Notes: generated by a model not told the origin, from the letters alone. DNA of 64,000 nt from Pseudobdellovibrionaceae bacterium (GCA_947449255.1 CANFQX010000008.1:1-64000); one strand, 5' to 3'; positions 44,302 through 54,396 are shown, counted from the stretch's first letter. A program made the numbers and translations.

Positions 44302-45357
44302 ATGAGTCTTTTAGAAAAAAAAACATATAAAGAAAAAATAGCCCTTGGATTTTCAACCGTGCGAAGTCTTCATTATACCCTTCAAGGATTGTTGCTTCCC
44401 TTTGTCGAGCTAGCAGCGACGGGCAATAAAAGAGCATCACCTAAAAACCACCTCAAAAATCTAAAACAGATCTCGCCAAAGGTTCAGCAGCTTTTTGCTA
44501 GAGATTCAAAAAATATTTCTGATGGAATTTACCCCTCCGAAGTCTTATACCCACAAGATTTTTTCGGTCATGTTTTTCGTATTCCGTGGCTCTATGTGGA
44601 CGCCTTTAAAACAGCAAAAAGAAGGCAATTGAAAGAATCCAAAGTCTTCAATGCCGAGGCCAGTGAATTTCTGCAAGATGTTCCTGAATATTACAGGCGA
44701 AACTTTCACTTTCAATCCAATGGCTACCTCAGTCTGGATTCAGCGGAGCTTTATGAACAGCAGGTTGAAGTGCTATTTTCTGGAACAGGCGATGCGATGA
44801 GGCGCTTGATTTTGCCACCTATGAAAAAGCACTTTGAAATGTCTGATGGTACGGGCTTGCATTTTTTAGAAATTGGCTGCGGAACTGGAAGTTTGACAAG
44901 GTCTATAGCTTTAGCATTCCCTAATGCTCGAATCACCTGCGTGGATCTCAGTTCATTTTATTTAAAAAAAGCCCAACAGCGCTTAAGTCAATTCAATCGC
45001 ATAGATTACTGGCAGGGAGCCGGTGAAGACTTGCCTTTCAAAGCGGAAACTTACGATGCCGTTTTTTCATGTTTTTTATTTCATGAATTGCCTCATGAAA
45101 TTCGCATGAAAATGATCACAGAAGGAAAACGATTGCTCAAAAAAAATGGTCTTTTCGGAGTTGTTGATTCCTTGCAGTTGAATGATGACGCTGATTTAGA
45201 TTGGGCTTTAGAGCTCTTTCCTGTGGATTTTCATGAGCCATTTTATAAGGACTATACTGTGCGTCCACTTCCGAGCCTGCTCGAAAAAGGTGGTTTTGAT
45301 TCCGTTTGTACTGAATGTGGATTTTTATCCAAAGTTGTTACCGGAGTAAAAGCATAA
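44302..45357 (+). CDS. SAM-dependent methyltransferase (UbiE/Methyltransf_11-like)
   Basis: A 351-residue protein; the C-terminal 190 residues hold a class I methyltransferase: FLEIGCGTGSLTRSIALAF (motif I), ITCVDLSSFYLKKA (motif II), GEDLPFKAETYDAVFSCFLF and the post-motif RLLKKNGLFGVVD. The first 150 residues are helical and unassigned. The substrate is unknown; a small molecule or lipid is likely. ATG 44302 has AAGGGCGATAAAA before it; a GTG start at 44275 is possible. Confidence 0.78.
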   Translation: MSLLEKKTYKEKIALGFSTVRSLHYTLQGLLLPFVELAATGNKRASPKNHLKNLKQISPKVQQLFARDSKNISDGIYPSEVLYPQDFFGHVFRIPWLYVDAFKTAKRRQLKESKVFNAEASEFLQDVPEYYRRNFHFQSNGYLSLDSAELYEQQVEVLFSGTGDAMRRLILPPMKKHFEMSDGTGLHFLEIGCGTGSLTRSIALAFPNARITCVDLSSFYLKKAQQRLSQFNRIDYWQGAGEDLPFKAETYDAVFSCFLFHELPHEIRMKMITEGKRLLKKNGLFGVVDSLQLNDDADLDWALELFPVDFHEPFYKDYTVRPLPSLLEKGGFDSVCTECGFLSKVVTGVKA

Positions 45358-45514
45358 ATGAGTCTTTTTGAGATACACTATTTCTTTGGTTCTTTCATTT
45401 TACATGGTGTGGGTAAGCTGTCCCAATTCGATTCACTTTAAAACAGTGAAGGTGAGCATATTTTTGTCTAGTGCCTCTTTTTGTTAAAATTTGACCTAGA
45501 CTAGACAATAGTCC

Positions 45515-45541
45515 TAAAGTTAGGCGAATTTCTTCCGATAT
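45515..45541 (+). promoter_or_regulatory. Near-consensus sigma-28 (FliA) promoter of the VWA lipoprotein
   Basis: TAAAGTTA (45515-45522), 11 nt, TCCGATAT (45534-45541) fits TAAAGTTT-N11-GCCGATAA at 13 of 16 positions with exact spacing. Transcription would start near 45549, 21 nt before ATG 45570. An overlapping sigma-70-like TTGACC (45491-45496), 18 bp, TAAAGT is also present. Confidence 0.7.
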
Positions 45542-45569
45542 GAAACAGAGGCTACTTAAAGGGGGGGAT

Positions 45570-48530
45570 ATGTTCATGTATTTTTTTAATCAAAAGAGAC
45601 TGAAAGTCTCTTTAATTTTAATGGGAGCTATCTTCCTTTCCATTGGTTACAACAATTGTTCTTCAGTAAAATTTCAAGAGACTGCCGATTCAATCGTCTC
45701 TCGACTTAATACCAATGGTGCAATACATATTAATAATAATTCTGAATTTACAAATTCAAAAAATGTAAACCTCACTATCGAGCACAACAGTGCAAAGTTC
45801 ATGTATATCACCAATGATCCAACTTGCAACACTGGTGGGACTTGGCAGCCTTATGAAACTTCTCGCCCTTGGGTCTTAAATCAGGCTAATAGTGAAGCCA
45901 GAGTCTTTGGAAAGTTTAAAGAAAGTGCCCTAGATATAAATTCGCCTGAATCTGAATGCTTCGTTGATGCCATTATCCATGATGATATTCCACCTGTCTT
46001 GACGAGCCTGAGCTCGCCCCCTCGCGTGACCAAAGAAAGTTCAACCTCAATTCAGTTTGATGCCACAGATTCTATTTCTGGTTCCGGTCTTTCTACAATT
46101 GAGTGCTTCGATAAGAATTCCAGCCCTGTCAGCGAATGTCTAAAAAATATGTCCATCAATAATATTGCCGAAGGTAATGCAAGTTTAACAATCTATGCTT
46201 TTGACAGGGCAGGAAATAAATCCGCACCGCTTGTTCAGTCTTGGTTTGTGGACCGCACTATTCCAAAAGTGGAAATCAACTCAAAGCCCTCAGATAGAAC
46301 AAATCAAACCGGGGCAGAATTCGGTTTCTCAGGTACGGATAATTTCAGTACTGCTCTAAGTTATGAATGCAAAATCGATGGCCTTGCTTATTCGTCCTGT
46401 GTGTCACCGAAATCTTTTTCAAAGCTCAGTAATGGCAATCATGATTTTTATCTTCGAGCCCAAGACGAGGCTGGAAATTTTTCTAGTGAAGAAAAATACA
46501 GTTGGGACGTTGATTTAAATTCTCCGACTGTAGTTATCACCAAGAGGCCGGACTCATACACTAAAGAAAAAACTGGTCAATTTGAATTTACTGGAACTGA
46601 CAATGGTGCACCCATCGGTAAATTTGATTGCAGGCTTGATGGGGGAGCGGCTGTGTCCTGCACAAGCCCTTACAGCACTGTTGGCAGTCTGTCTGAGGGC
46701 AGGCATGATTTTACCATTGTAGGATTTGATAGTGTCGGTAATTCATCTTCGCCAGCGACCTATTCATGGACTGTGGACCTGACTAGTCCAGAGGTGCATA
46801 TCACTTCTAATCCTAGGGCTCTGACGAATGAAAACATTGCGGACTTTGTCTTTAGTGTTACAGATAGTTCATCTATTAGTTTAATTGAGTGCAGTCTTGA
46901 CGGGGCCAAATTCGCTGACTGTCAGAGTCATACAGTTCATTATGCGAGTATCGCTGAAGGTGACCATAGCTTCGTTGTCAGGGCGACTGACGCTGCTGGA
47001 AATCAAACGACGAAAGCCTATTCATGGACGGTAGATCTCACCGCACCTGCAGTGAAACTTTCATCAAATTTAGTTTTTTCACAGACACTTCCTATGACTG
47101 CTGAAAACGCGGCGGAAATTATTATTCAAGCAGCGGACAATCTTCCCGGCCCAATTGCAATTTTGTGTCACCTGGATAACGATGCTTATGCGGTCTGCAA
47201 TCCGAAGTTGACAAGTTTACCAGATGGTTCTCACACCTATTATGCAAAGGCCATTGATGCCGCTGGAAATGCTTCCACTGTAGCAACCTATTCGTGGACG
47301 ATCGACTCTAGCGGACCTGCAATTAACTTTAGTCAAATTCCTCTGAATTTAATTGGCACGGCTGACACGGCGACAGTTCAATTTGCAGTCACCGACGACG
47401 GATCAGGAGTGGGTAATGTCACCTGTGGATTGGCTGGGGCAGAGGTTCCCTGCACGTCTGCAGAATTGAAAACTTTTAGTGCACTGGCTGTAGGAAGTTA
47501 CACCTTTAGCGTCACCGCCTCCGATAAATTGGGAAACCGCAGTACAAACTCTGTGAACTGGAATGTTCAAAGTAGCATCATGAACAGAGTTATTTCCCAA
47601 TCAATTATCATTGGTGCCACCAGTAAAGCAGATATTTTGATAGTGATCGACAATTCGGGTTCCATGCTATATGAGCAGGCCAGCATGGCAAGTCGATTTA
47701 AATCATTTCTGGATACTTTTAAGAATCTGGATTGGCAGTTGGCTATCGTCACCACGGATGTGGATGAAGACAAAGATCTCAAAGATGGTCGATTTGTGAA
47801 ATTCAATAGTGCAGCTCTTTCTAATCCTTACATTTTAACGTCGGCGCATGACTATACGGCTGCTAACAGTGCTTTCTCAAGTACGATCCAAAGGCCTGCT
47901 AATGAAGGCAGCGGAAATGAACAAGGAATTGCAGCAACATATCGTGCTATTGAGAGAGGTTTTGATACAACGAATGATCCAGTCAACACTCCTAATAAAA
48001 ACTTTTTTCGCAGTGGATCGGCGCTTGCAGCTTTAGTTGTAACGGATGCAGATGAAACCGCTCCGAATGGAACACAAACCAAAAATACTCCGCAAGGTTT
48101 GGTAGATTTAGTGCAAGCAAAAATGCCGGGAAAAACTTTCTTGTATCATTCCATTATTGTCAAATCAGGCGATGCGGTTTGTAAGGATGATAAGACAAAA
48201 TTTAATAATGGTAGTACTAATCTAAACGAAGGCTACGGGACATCTTATGAGAGTATTTCAAACATAACAGGCGGTATAATTGGGACTGTTTGTGCGACCG
48301 ACTACACAAGCCAACTGACCAGTATGGGAAATGCCGTAGCGGATCTGGTTAAATCCGTGACTCTGGAATGCCTGCCCTTGGATTTGAATAGCGATGGGAA
48401 GCCCGATATCACCGTCACTCTGCAGAGTGGGGCTGCCGCACCGAAATTCACAGTCACTGGATTGAAACTTACTTTCAGTGCGGCATTGCCACTGGGAAGT
48501 CATACTGTGAAATACAACTGTTTAAAATAA
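45570..48530 (+). CDS. Large lipoprotein with Ig-like repeats and a VWA domain
   Basis: A 986-residue surface protein. It has a signal with a lipobox-like end (SIGYNNC, Cys about 31), then about six Ig-like repeats of 85-95 residues, each ending in a TYSWTVDLTSP- or AYSWTVDLTAP-type motif and containing Cys pairs (IECSLDGAKFADCQ). From about 680 comes a von Willebrand A domain with MIDAS motif DNSGS in ILIVIDNSGSMLYEQ and the later LVVTDADE. Such proteins bind ligands at the cell surface. I chose ATG 45570 because GGGGGGGAT lies 3 nt before it; ATG 45540 lies inside the sigma-28 -10 element. Attack-phase expression is inferred from the promoter. Confidence 0.88.
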   Translation: MFMYFFNQKRLKVSLILMGAIFLSIGYNNCSSVKFQETADSIVSRLNTNGAIHINNNSEFTNSKNVNLTIEHNSAKFMYITNDPTCNTGGTWQPYETSRPWVLNQANSEARVFGKFKESALDINSPESECFVDAIIHDDIPPVLTSLSSPPRVTKESSTSIQFDATDSISGSGLSTIECFDKNSSPVSECLKNMSINNIAEGNASLTIYAFDRAGNKSAPLVQSWFVDRTIPKVEINSKPSDRTNQTGAEFGFSGTDNFSTALSYECKIDGLAYSSCVSPKSFSKLSNGNHDFYLRAQDEAGNFSSEEKYSWDVDLNSPTVVITKRPDSYTKEKTGQFEFTGTDNGAPIGKFDCRLDGGAAVSCTSPYSTVGSLSEGRHDFTIVGFDSVGNSSSPATYSWTVDLTSPEVHITSNPRALTNENIADFVFSVTDSSSISLIECSLDGAKFADCQSHTVHYASIAEGDHSFVVRATDAAGNQTTKAYSWTVDLTAPAVKLSSNLVFSQTLPMTAENAAEIIIQAADNLPGPIAILCHLDNDAYAVCNPKLTSLPDGSHTYYAKAIDAAGNASTVATYSWTIDSSGPAINFSQIPLNLIGTADTATVQFAVTDDGSGVGNVTCGLAGAEVPCTSAELKTFSALAVGSYTFSVTASDKLGNRSTNSVNWNVQSSIMNRVISQSIIIGATSKADILIVIDNSGSMLYEQASMASRFKSFLDTFKNLDWQLAIVTTDVDEDKDLKDGRFVKFNSAALSNPYILTSAHDYTAANSAFSSTIQRPANEGSGNEQGIAATYRAIERGFDTTNDPVNTPNKNFFRSGSALAALVVTDADETAPNGTQTKNTPQGLVDLVQAKMPGKTFLYHSIIVKSGDAVCKDDKTKFNNGSTNLNEGYGTSYESISNITGGIIGTVCATDYTSQLTSMGNAVADLVKSVTLECLPLDLNSDGKPDITVTLQSGAAAPKFTVTGLKLTFSAALPLGSHTVKYNCLK

Positions 48531-48628
48531 ATTAGGGCAGTTTTTTTAAAATAGAGGATATGAATTTTAGACAGTGGAATACATTGTAAATTAAGCTGGA
48601 CGGCCTGAATTCATATGAATCAAAGCAA

Positions 48629-48659
48629 GAAGTCGATCATTTCTGATCGACTTCTTTTT
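48629..48659 (+). terminator. Terminator of the VWA lipoprotein gene
   Basis: Perfect 11-bp stem GAAGTCGATCA/TGATCGACTTC with loop TTTC, then five T. From the minus side it could also serve lpd, which ends at 48722. Confidence 0.85.
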
Positions 48660-48721
48660 CATTCGGATATTTCTACCCAAATATTTTTATTTTTTAATAA
48701 TGGATTGAATGAAAATCAAAA

Positions 48722-50152
48722 TTACTTTTTAGGCAAGGGCTTCTGAATAATATGAATGGCGTGCCCTAAAGTGGCTTCAGCACATTCCATAATCGTTTCA
48801 CCCAAAGTTGGATGAGGATGAATTGAAAGTGCAAGGTCCTCAATACGCGCTCCCATTTCAATAGCCAGAACTGCCTCTGAAATCAAATTGGATGCTTCAG
48901 GACCCACGATGTGAACACCGAGCAAAACATGAGTTTTTTTATCAGCGATCATTTTTACAAAGCCATCGGTTTCCATCATGCTCACCGCGCGACCATTAGC
49001 CGCGAACGGAAACTTACCAATGATCAGGTCATCAAAACCTTTGGCTTTAGCTTCAGCCTCAGTCATGCCTGCGGAGGCAATTTCAGGATCAGTAAAGACT
49101 ACAGCTGGAACCGTCTTTGCATCGTAAACTCGATTTTGACCGGCCAAAACTTCAGCAACAAGGACACCTTCATGAGAGGCCTTATGGGCCAACATCGGCT
49201 GTCCACAAATATCTCCGATGGCGAATATATTTGAAACACTTGTTCTGCGTTGAGCATCAACTTTGATGAAGCCGCGTTCGTCGACAGCAATGCCAGCGGC
49301 TTTTAAATTGGTTTGGTCTCCGTTTGGACGACGTCCAACAGTGACCAGGATTTTATCACATTTGATGACTTCATCCTTACCATTGATTTCGGCAGTGACC
49401 TCATAGCCATCTTTAGTTTTTTTCTGGCCCTTGGCTTTTGCGCCATAAATAATTTTGACTCCAGATTTTTCAAGTTTTCGAACGACAACTTGCGCGCAAT
49501 CAGGGTCAACCACACCAGCCAAAAGTGAAGTCTGAGCTTCAATCACGGTGACTTCTGTTCCAAGTTTTCGAAGGTATGAAGAAATCTCAAGACCGATGTA
49601 TCCGCCGCCAATGACAGCAACACGTTTTGGAATTTCATCAAAAGCCAAAGCTCCTGTTGAAGAACAAATATCTTTTTCGTCAAATTTAAATCCAGGGATT
49701 TCAATTGGACGAGAGCCAGTAGCAACAATAAAGTGCTTGGCTGTGATGGATTCAGTGCCGTTAGCCCCTTTTAAGGAAATCTCTTTTGCATTCTTGAATT
49801 CGGCTTCGCCTCTTACTATAGTGACGCCATAGCCTTTGAGCAATTGACCTACACCACTGGCCATTTTATCACTGACCGATTGCTTCCACTTTACAAGTTG
49901 CTTCATGTCCACGTCGATGGAGCCTTTGATAATCAGCCCCATGTCTTTAAAATTGTGTTGAGCCTTATGCAGGAGGTGTGTCGCAGTGATCATGGCCTTT
50001 GAGGGAATGCAACCCACATTCAGACAAACGCCCCCTAGAAATTCTCTTTCTATGATGGCTGTTTTAAAACCAAGTTGTGCGGCACGAATAGCGGCCACAT
50101 AGCCGCCAGGACCTGCTCCAATAACAACGACGTCAAAATTTTGCTGAGCCAT
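48722..50152 (-). CDS. lpd: Dihydrolipoyl dehydrogenase (E3)
   Basis: E3 reoxidises dihydrolipoyl groups with NAD for 2-oxoacid dehydrogenases and also serves as the L protein of glycine cleavage. The 476-residue flavoprotein has GAGPGGYVAAIRAAQLG for FAD, the redox disulfide C43-x4-C48 (GGVCLNVGC), the NAD motif VIGGGYIGLE and a C-terminal HPHPTLGE with the catalytic His-Glu. ATG overlaps the E2 stop by one base (TAATG). Confidence 0.95.
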   Translation of the reverse strand: MAQQNFDVVVIGAGPGGYVAAIRAAQLGFKTAIIEREFLGGVCLNVGCIPSKAMITATHLLHKAQHNFKDMGLIIKGSIDVDMKQLVKWKQSVSDKMASGVGQLLKGYGVTIVRGEAEFKNAKEISLKGANGTESITAKHFIVATGSRPIEIPGFKFDEKDICSSTGALAFDEIPKRVAVIGGGYIGLEISSYLRKLGTEVTVIEAQTSLLAGVVDPDCAQVVVRKLEKSGVKIIYGAKAKGQKKTKDGYEVTAEINGKDEVIKCDKILVTVGRRPNGDQTNLKAAGIAVDERGFIKVDAQRRTSVSNIFAIGDICGQPMLAHKASHEGVLVAEVLAGQNRVYDAKTVPAVVFTDPEIASAGMTEAEAKAKGFDDLIIGKFPFAANGRAVSMMETDGFVKMIADKKTHVLLGVHIVGPEASNLISEAVLAIEMGARIEDLALSIHPHPTLGETIMECAEATLGHAIHIIQKPLPKK

Positions 50153-51777
50153 TAGATCAACTCCACTAATAGTTTGCCTGGGTTTTCAATTCGACTAATG
50201 AAGGCAGCTAAGAATCTAGCGGCCACAGCGCCATCGATAAGACGGTGATCCGCAGTCACGGTGTAGTTCATCACCTTGATGGCTGACAATTGACCATTTT
50301 TAATAACTGGCTTTTCATCAATTTTATACATTCCTAAAATAGCAACTTCCGGATGATTGATCACTGGTGTTGCATAAGTTCCGCCGATGGATCCAATGTT
50401 GGTGACAGTGATTGTTGCACCCTTCATTTCATCTGGTTTTAATTTGCCATCACGAGCACGCTTGGAAAGATCCAGAATTTCTTTGGAGATCTCCAGAATA
50501 CTTTTTTGGTCGGCATTTTTGATAACAGGAACAACCAATCCATTTGGAGTGTCGGCAGCAAAACCAATATTGAAATATTTTTTGTAAACAATTTCACCCG
50601 CAGCATCATCGATAGAGGCATTGAACATTGGGAATTCACGGATTGTTGCGATCATGGCTTTGATCACAATCGGCAGATAAGTGATTTTTGTGCCGTTTTT
50701 TTCAGCGTGCTCTTTTAGCGACTCTCGCAGGGCAACCATTTGATCCACTTTAGCTTCATCCATGATAGTGAAGTGTGGAATGACCAATTTTGAGCGTTGC
50801 ATGTTTTCTGCAATTCGCTTGCGAATCCCAATCAGTTGAACGCGCTCTTCGATAGCTCCTGCAGGGCCTTGGTAAGCCGGTTTTGGAATTTGGCCAATAA
50901 CATTTGGACGAGCGGACAATGTTGGTGCTGAAGTTCCGGTAGCAGTGCCCGTGGCTGACATGACATCATCGCGAGTCACACGGCCAGCTAGGCCAGTTCC
51001 TGACAGGGCATTGATGTCAATTCCAGTCTCTCTCGCTAATCTGCGAGTGGCTGGCGTTGCCAGGACTCTTGAATCCGCAACGGGTGGGAAAATATTATTT
51101 GCAGCAGATACGGTCGCGACGACATTCGTTGAAGTCATTGCTGTCGCAACATGTGCAACTGCAGGAGCCGCAGAGATTGTTGGACTGGCAGAAATTGCAG
51201 CACTGGAAGTAGCTGATCCTGCGCTTTCCAAGGTAATCATTGTGGATCCGACTTTAACAACGTCTCCAGATTTGAATTTAATTTCTTTGACTATCCCAGC
51301 TATTGGAGTCGGAACTTCTACAGTGGCTTTATCAGTCAAAACCTCTGCAATAGCTTGATCCGCTTTAACTGAGTCGCCAGATTTGACCAACCACTTTACA
51401 AGTTCGCCCTCGCTGACGCCTTCACCAAGTTCTGGTAATTTGATGTCTTGAACCTTGCCAGCACCAACAGGTGCTTTGATTGTGGAAGCGGCAGGAGCGG
51501 CAGTCGCAGTCGCAATGGCTGCAGCTGGCTTTGCAGCTGCGCTGGCATCAAGCGTGATCATCGTAGAACCAACTTTTACAACTTGACCTGATTTAAATTT
51601 CAATTCTTTGACTGTACCAGCAACTGGGGAAGGAACTTCTACGGTTGCTTTGTCAGTGAGAACTTCCGCGATGGGTTGATCGGCTTTGACTGTATCGCCG
51701 GGTTTTACCAGCCATTTTACTAATTCACCTTCGGTCACACCTTCGCCAAGTTCGGGCAGTTTTACGTCAGTTGCCAT
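50152..51777 (-). CDS. Dihydrolipoamide acyltransferase (E2), two lipoyl domains
   Basis: The E2 core of a 2-oxoacid dehydrogenase. Two near-identical lipoyl domains carry LTDKATVEVP with lipoyl lysines at K43 and about K150, joined by Ala-rich linkers. An E3/E1-binding domain (about 235-275, ATPATRRLARETGIDINALSG) and a catalytic domain ending with YTVTADHRLIDGAVAARFL (HxxxDG) follow. Pyruvate (PDH) or branched-chain substrates fit equally. It is next to lpd, with lipA upstream, but no E1 gene is visible in the window. GGAA upstream of the ATG. Confidence 0.9.
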   Translation of the reverse strand: MATDVKLPELGEGVTEGELVKWLVKPGDTVKADQPIAEVLTDKATVEVPSPVAGTVKELKFKSGQVVKVGSTMITLDASAAAKPAAAIATATAAPAASTIKAPVGAGKVQDIKLPELGEGVSEGELVKWLVKSGDSVKADQAIAEVLTDKATVEVPTPIAGIVKEIKFKSGDVVKVGSTMITLESAGSATSSAAISASPTISAAPAVAHVATAMTSTNVVATVSAANNIFPPVADSRVLATPATRRLARETGIDINALSGTGLAGRVTRDDVMSATGTATGTSAPTLSARPNVIGQIPKPAYQGPAGAIEERVQLIGIRKRIAENMQRSKLVIPHFTIMDEAKVDQMVALRESLKEHAEKNGTKITYLPIVIKAMIATIREFPMFNASIDDAAGEIVYKKYFNIGFAADTPNGLVVPVIKNADQKSILEISKEILDLSKRARDGKLKPDEMKGATITVTNIGSIGGTYATPVINHPEVAILGMYKIDEKPVIKNGQLSAIKVMNYTVTADHRLIDGAVAARFLAAFISRIENPGKLLVELI

Positions 51778-51905
51778 GTTGTCAGAGTTCCTTTCAATAA
51801 TTAAAACTATCCAATTGTATTATTCTTTTTATATTAGTCTTTAAAAAAACAATCTGTGCTTAAAAATAGAGTTCATAAAAACCTGTTTAAATTTCTTTGT
51901 AGGCT

Positions 51906-52892
51906 TTATGTATTCTGTCCTCGCTGTTTTTCAATAATTCCCTTCATAAAGAATTCACCGGCACGATAAGAGCTTCTCACTAAAGGACCAGAAGCAACAT
52001 ATAAAAATCCCATGCCTTCAGCAATTTTTTGCCAATCTTTGAATTTTTCTGGAGTGATATACTCTTCCACCTTCAGATGTCTTTTGGTTGGTTGCAAATA
52101 CTGACCAAATGTCACAACGTCGCAGCCTACAGACCTGAGGTCTTGCAGAGTTTGGTATACTTCTTCTTCAGTTTCGCCTAGGCCAAGCATCAATGAGGAC
52201 TTGGTATAACGATAGGGATCGTGTTCTTTTACTAATTCTAGCACTTTGAGAGTTTGTCTGTAACCAGCACGGCGATCTCGAACTTTAGGTGTCAATCGTT
52301 CAACAGTTTCAATATTGTGAGCGTAAACATCGGGCTTTGCATCGGCAAGTTGTCGAATGAGGTCTCGGTCTCCACGGAAGTCGCCAGCCAAAATTTCAAC
52401 AATAAGTTTAGGAGCTAGTTTTTTGATTGTTTTAATGGTTCTTGAAAAATGCTCGGCACCTTGATCAGGTAAATCATCGCGATCAACGGTCGTGATAACA
52501 ACGTATTCTAGATTCATCTGAGAGATTGAGTAGGCGATTTTTTCTGGTTCAAACTGATCGAGGACACCTTTAGGATTTCCAGTTTTGACATTGCAGAAGC
52601 GGCAACCACGAGTGCAAACATCGCCCATGATCATAAAAGTTGCAGTACCGCCTGCCCAACATTCACCAATATTGGGGCATCTTGCTGACTGGCAAACTGT
52701 AGCCAGCTTAAGTTCCCCGAGCATATCTTTGATGCGGGAATAGTTTTCGCCAGTCGGTGCTCGAACCTTTAACCAGGAAGGCTTTGGCAAAATTGCGCTT
52801 TTAGTTGAAAGCTTTGAGTCTAAGTGGTGATTCTCAGCCAATAAAGAATTGTCAGTATTTTCATTGGTATCGATGGGTGAATTTTCAGACAT
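51906..52892 (-). CDS. lipA: Lipoyl synthase
   Basis: LipA inserts two sulfurs into protein-bound octanoyl groups by radical SAM chemistry. In the 328-residue protein C67, C72 and C78 ([12 protein letters not shown]) bind the auxiliary cluster and C93, C97, C100 (CTRGCRFC) the radical SAM cluster. [11 protein letters not shown] and [10 protein letters not shown] are standard C-terminal motifs. ATG 52892 has AAAGGACGG upstream; the frame reaches 53087 but the extra residues do not belong to the family. It lies 128 bp before the E2 gene on the same strand. Confidence 0.95.
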   Translation of the reverse strand: MSENSPIDTNENTDNSLLAENHHLDSKLSTKSAILPKPSWLKVRAPTGENYSRIKDMLGELKLATVCQSARCPNIGECWAGGTATFMIMGDVCTRGCRFCNVKTGNPKGVLDQFEPEKIAYSISQMNLEYVVITTVDRDDLPDQGAEHFSRTIKTIKKLAPKLIVEILAGDFRGDRDLIRQLADAKPDVYAHNIETVERLTPKVRDRRAGYRQTLKVLELVKEHDPYRYTKSSLMLGLGETEEEVYQTLQDLRSVGCDVVTFGQYLQPTKRHLKVEEYITPEKFKDWQKIAEGMGFLYVASGPLVRSSYRAGEFFMKGIIEKQRGQNT

Positions 52893-53070
52893 TTTAGCCG
52901 TCCTTTTTTTAACACTTCCTTCTAGACCCGGAGAGGAGGATTTGCATCGCATTATGCGCCGTATTAATTCGAATGGTTGGGAAGTGCTCCGTTGGCGAAC
53001 TACGTAAAAAAAATAATTGGGAAGAAATCCCAGTTTTAAGTTAAGGTGGGGCGCTGATGGGGTGGGAGCT

Positions 53071-53802
53071 ATGAAATTTGCACACAAGCTGAATGAAGGT
53101 ATTTTTTTAAAACGCTACAAAAGGTTTTTTGCTGACATAGATTTTGGAGGCGAGACAATCACGGCTCACTTGCCAAATACAGGGAGTCTGAAAAGCGTTA
53201 ATAATCCTGGACAACCCTGCCTCTTCTCTAAAAGTGACAATCCGGAGAGAAAACTTAAGTTTACTTTAGAAATGATCAAGTCGCCCACTGATGGTTGGGT
53301 AGGGGTTAATACTTCGACCCCAAACTCGATAGTAAAGGAAACTATCCTGGATGTGATCGGAAAAGGTAAACAAATTAAAGGCACTTTTGCGGAATGGGCC
53401 AATTATGATGAAGTTAAGCCAGAATATAAAATTTCTGCGCAGACTCGTTTAGATTTCATGTTGAAGAGAAAAGACAGTGATCAATTGCACTTTATAGAAG
53501 TTAAGAATGTCACCTTCGCTGAAAATAAGGTTGCGAAATTTCCAGATGCAGTGACCGAGCGGGGTCAAAAGCATCTTCGGGAGTTGATGGATCTCATGGA
53601 TCAAGGGCATACTGCTGAATTGGTATTTACAATTCAGCGGCAAGATTGCAGTTTTTTTGCTCCTGCTGATGAAATAGATCCTGAATATGGTCAGCTCTTG
53701 CGGGAAGCCTATAAGAAGGGGCTGATCATTTCCCCTCTGGTTGTTGAATTGAGTCCCCGTGAAGTGAGCCTATCCGAAAGCAGGTTGGCGCTTAAAATGT
53801 AA
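53071..53802 (+). CDS. sfsA: SfsA family DNA/RNA-binding or nuclease-like protein
   Basis: The 243-residue protein matches Sfs[15 protein letters not shown], the LPNTG motif (AHLPNTGSL) and the PD-(D/E)XK-like core [14 protein letters not shown] plus [11 protein letters not shown]. SfsA was named for effects on maltose use in E. coli; the molecular role is unclear. I chose the ATG at 53071 ([10 protein letters not shown]), with GGGAG just upstream. It is divergent from lipA. Confidence 0.9.
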   Translation: MKFAHKLNEGIFLKRYKRFFADIDFGGETITAHLPNTGSLKSVNNPGQPCLFSKSDNPERKLKFTLEMIKSPTDGWVGVNTSTPNSIVKETILDVIGKGKQIKGTFAEWANYDEVKPEYKISAQTRLDFMLKRKDSDQLHFIEVKNVTFAENKVAKFPDAVTERGQKHLRELMDLMDQGHTAELVFTIQRQDCSFFAPADEIDPEYGQLLREAYKKGLIISPLVVELSPREVSLSESRLALKM

Positions 53803-53817
53803 GCATCTGGATGAAGC

Positions 53818-53853
53818 AAATAAAGGGCCTCGATCTTTTGAGGCCATTTATTT
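53818..53853 (+). terminator. Terminator of sfsA
   Basis: Stem GGCCTC/GAGGCC (53826-53831 with 53840-53845), extended by A-T pairs, followed by ATTTATTTG. Confidence 0.6.
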
Positions 53854-53890
53854 GTCTCAGTGCGTGGACTGCTGCGACTAAATTTTGTTC

Positions 53891-54277
53891 CTAATACAGT
53901 TTTAACTGCTCGCCGACGAGTTTTTTCAAATCTTCAGCGTAACCAAGATAATCTTTTAAGATGATGCGATCATCTGGGTTAATATGGGATCTTGTGTCAT
54001 TGTAGGGCGTAAGGTCGATAATGTCAGCATGCGAAGAGATGTCAGAAAATCCTTCTTCTTCCAATATGACGATTAAATTGTCCAAATCGTGGCCCTCTTC
54101 GTCGTGAGGGTATTCAATTTCGCGCATTTCTAAAAGTGCTTTTAAAAGCAACTCACAAGCCTGTGCAAGGTTGTAGCCTGTCACTTCGTGTTGCGTATTG
54201 TCGCCGACTGTTTTGCTTGCGACTTCAAGATTATCCTGAGCTTTTAGGATAAGGGACTTAGCTGTTGGAATACTCAC
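53891..54277 (-). CDS. HEPN-domain protein
   Basis: A 128-residue helical protein. KAQDNLEVASKTV, GYNLAQACELLLKALL and GHDLDNLI are the HEPN pattern (two long helices with a conserved His-Asp turn). The RNase motif Rx4-6H is not present; only RSH is near the C-terminus. It may be a substrate-binding or regulatory HEPN. It starts at a GTG with GGAG 6 nt upstream and stands alone. Confidence 0.65.
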   Translation of the reverse strand: MSIPTAKSLILKAQDNLEVASKTVGDNTQHEVTGYNLAQACELLLKALLEMREIEYPHDEEGHDLDNLIVILEEEGFSDISSHADIIDLTPYNDTRSHINPDDRIILKDYLGYAEDLKKLVGEQLKLY

Positions 54278-54334
54278 GATAGACTCCTTTTTTTGATGAA
54301 TAGAATATGTACCAAAATAAATAAAAATGGAAAA

Positions 54335-54370
54335 GAAAAACCCACAATTCAGATGAATTGTGGGTTTTTT
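54335..54370 (-). terminator. Terminator of the DsbA-like gene
   Basis: A 15-bp perfect stem built on AACCCACAATTC/GAATTGTGGGTT, with loop AGAT and flanking A5/T5. It lies 26 bp past the DsbA-like stop codon and works in both directions. Confidence 0.9.
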
Positions 54371-54396
54371 AATTGCGCATTTTTAAAAGTAGGTCT

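Noticed and set aside
45540..45569. ATG 45540 as start of the VWA lipoprotein
   Set aside because: It lies within the -10 element of the sigma-28 promoter and would put 10 residues before the signal peptide; ATG 45570 has the ribosome-binding site.
50945..51358. 137-codon plus-strand reading frame inside the E2 gene
   Set aside because: Antisense to the Ala-rich linkers and second lipoyl domain; such repetitive codons often leave the opposite strand open.
53166..53402. Minus-strand ORF inside sfsA
   Set aside because: It is a shadow of a conserved gene and lacks a ribosome-binding site.
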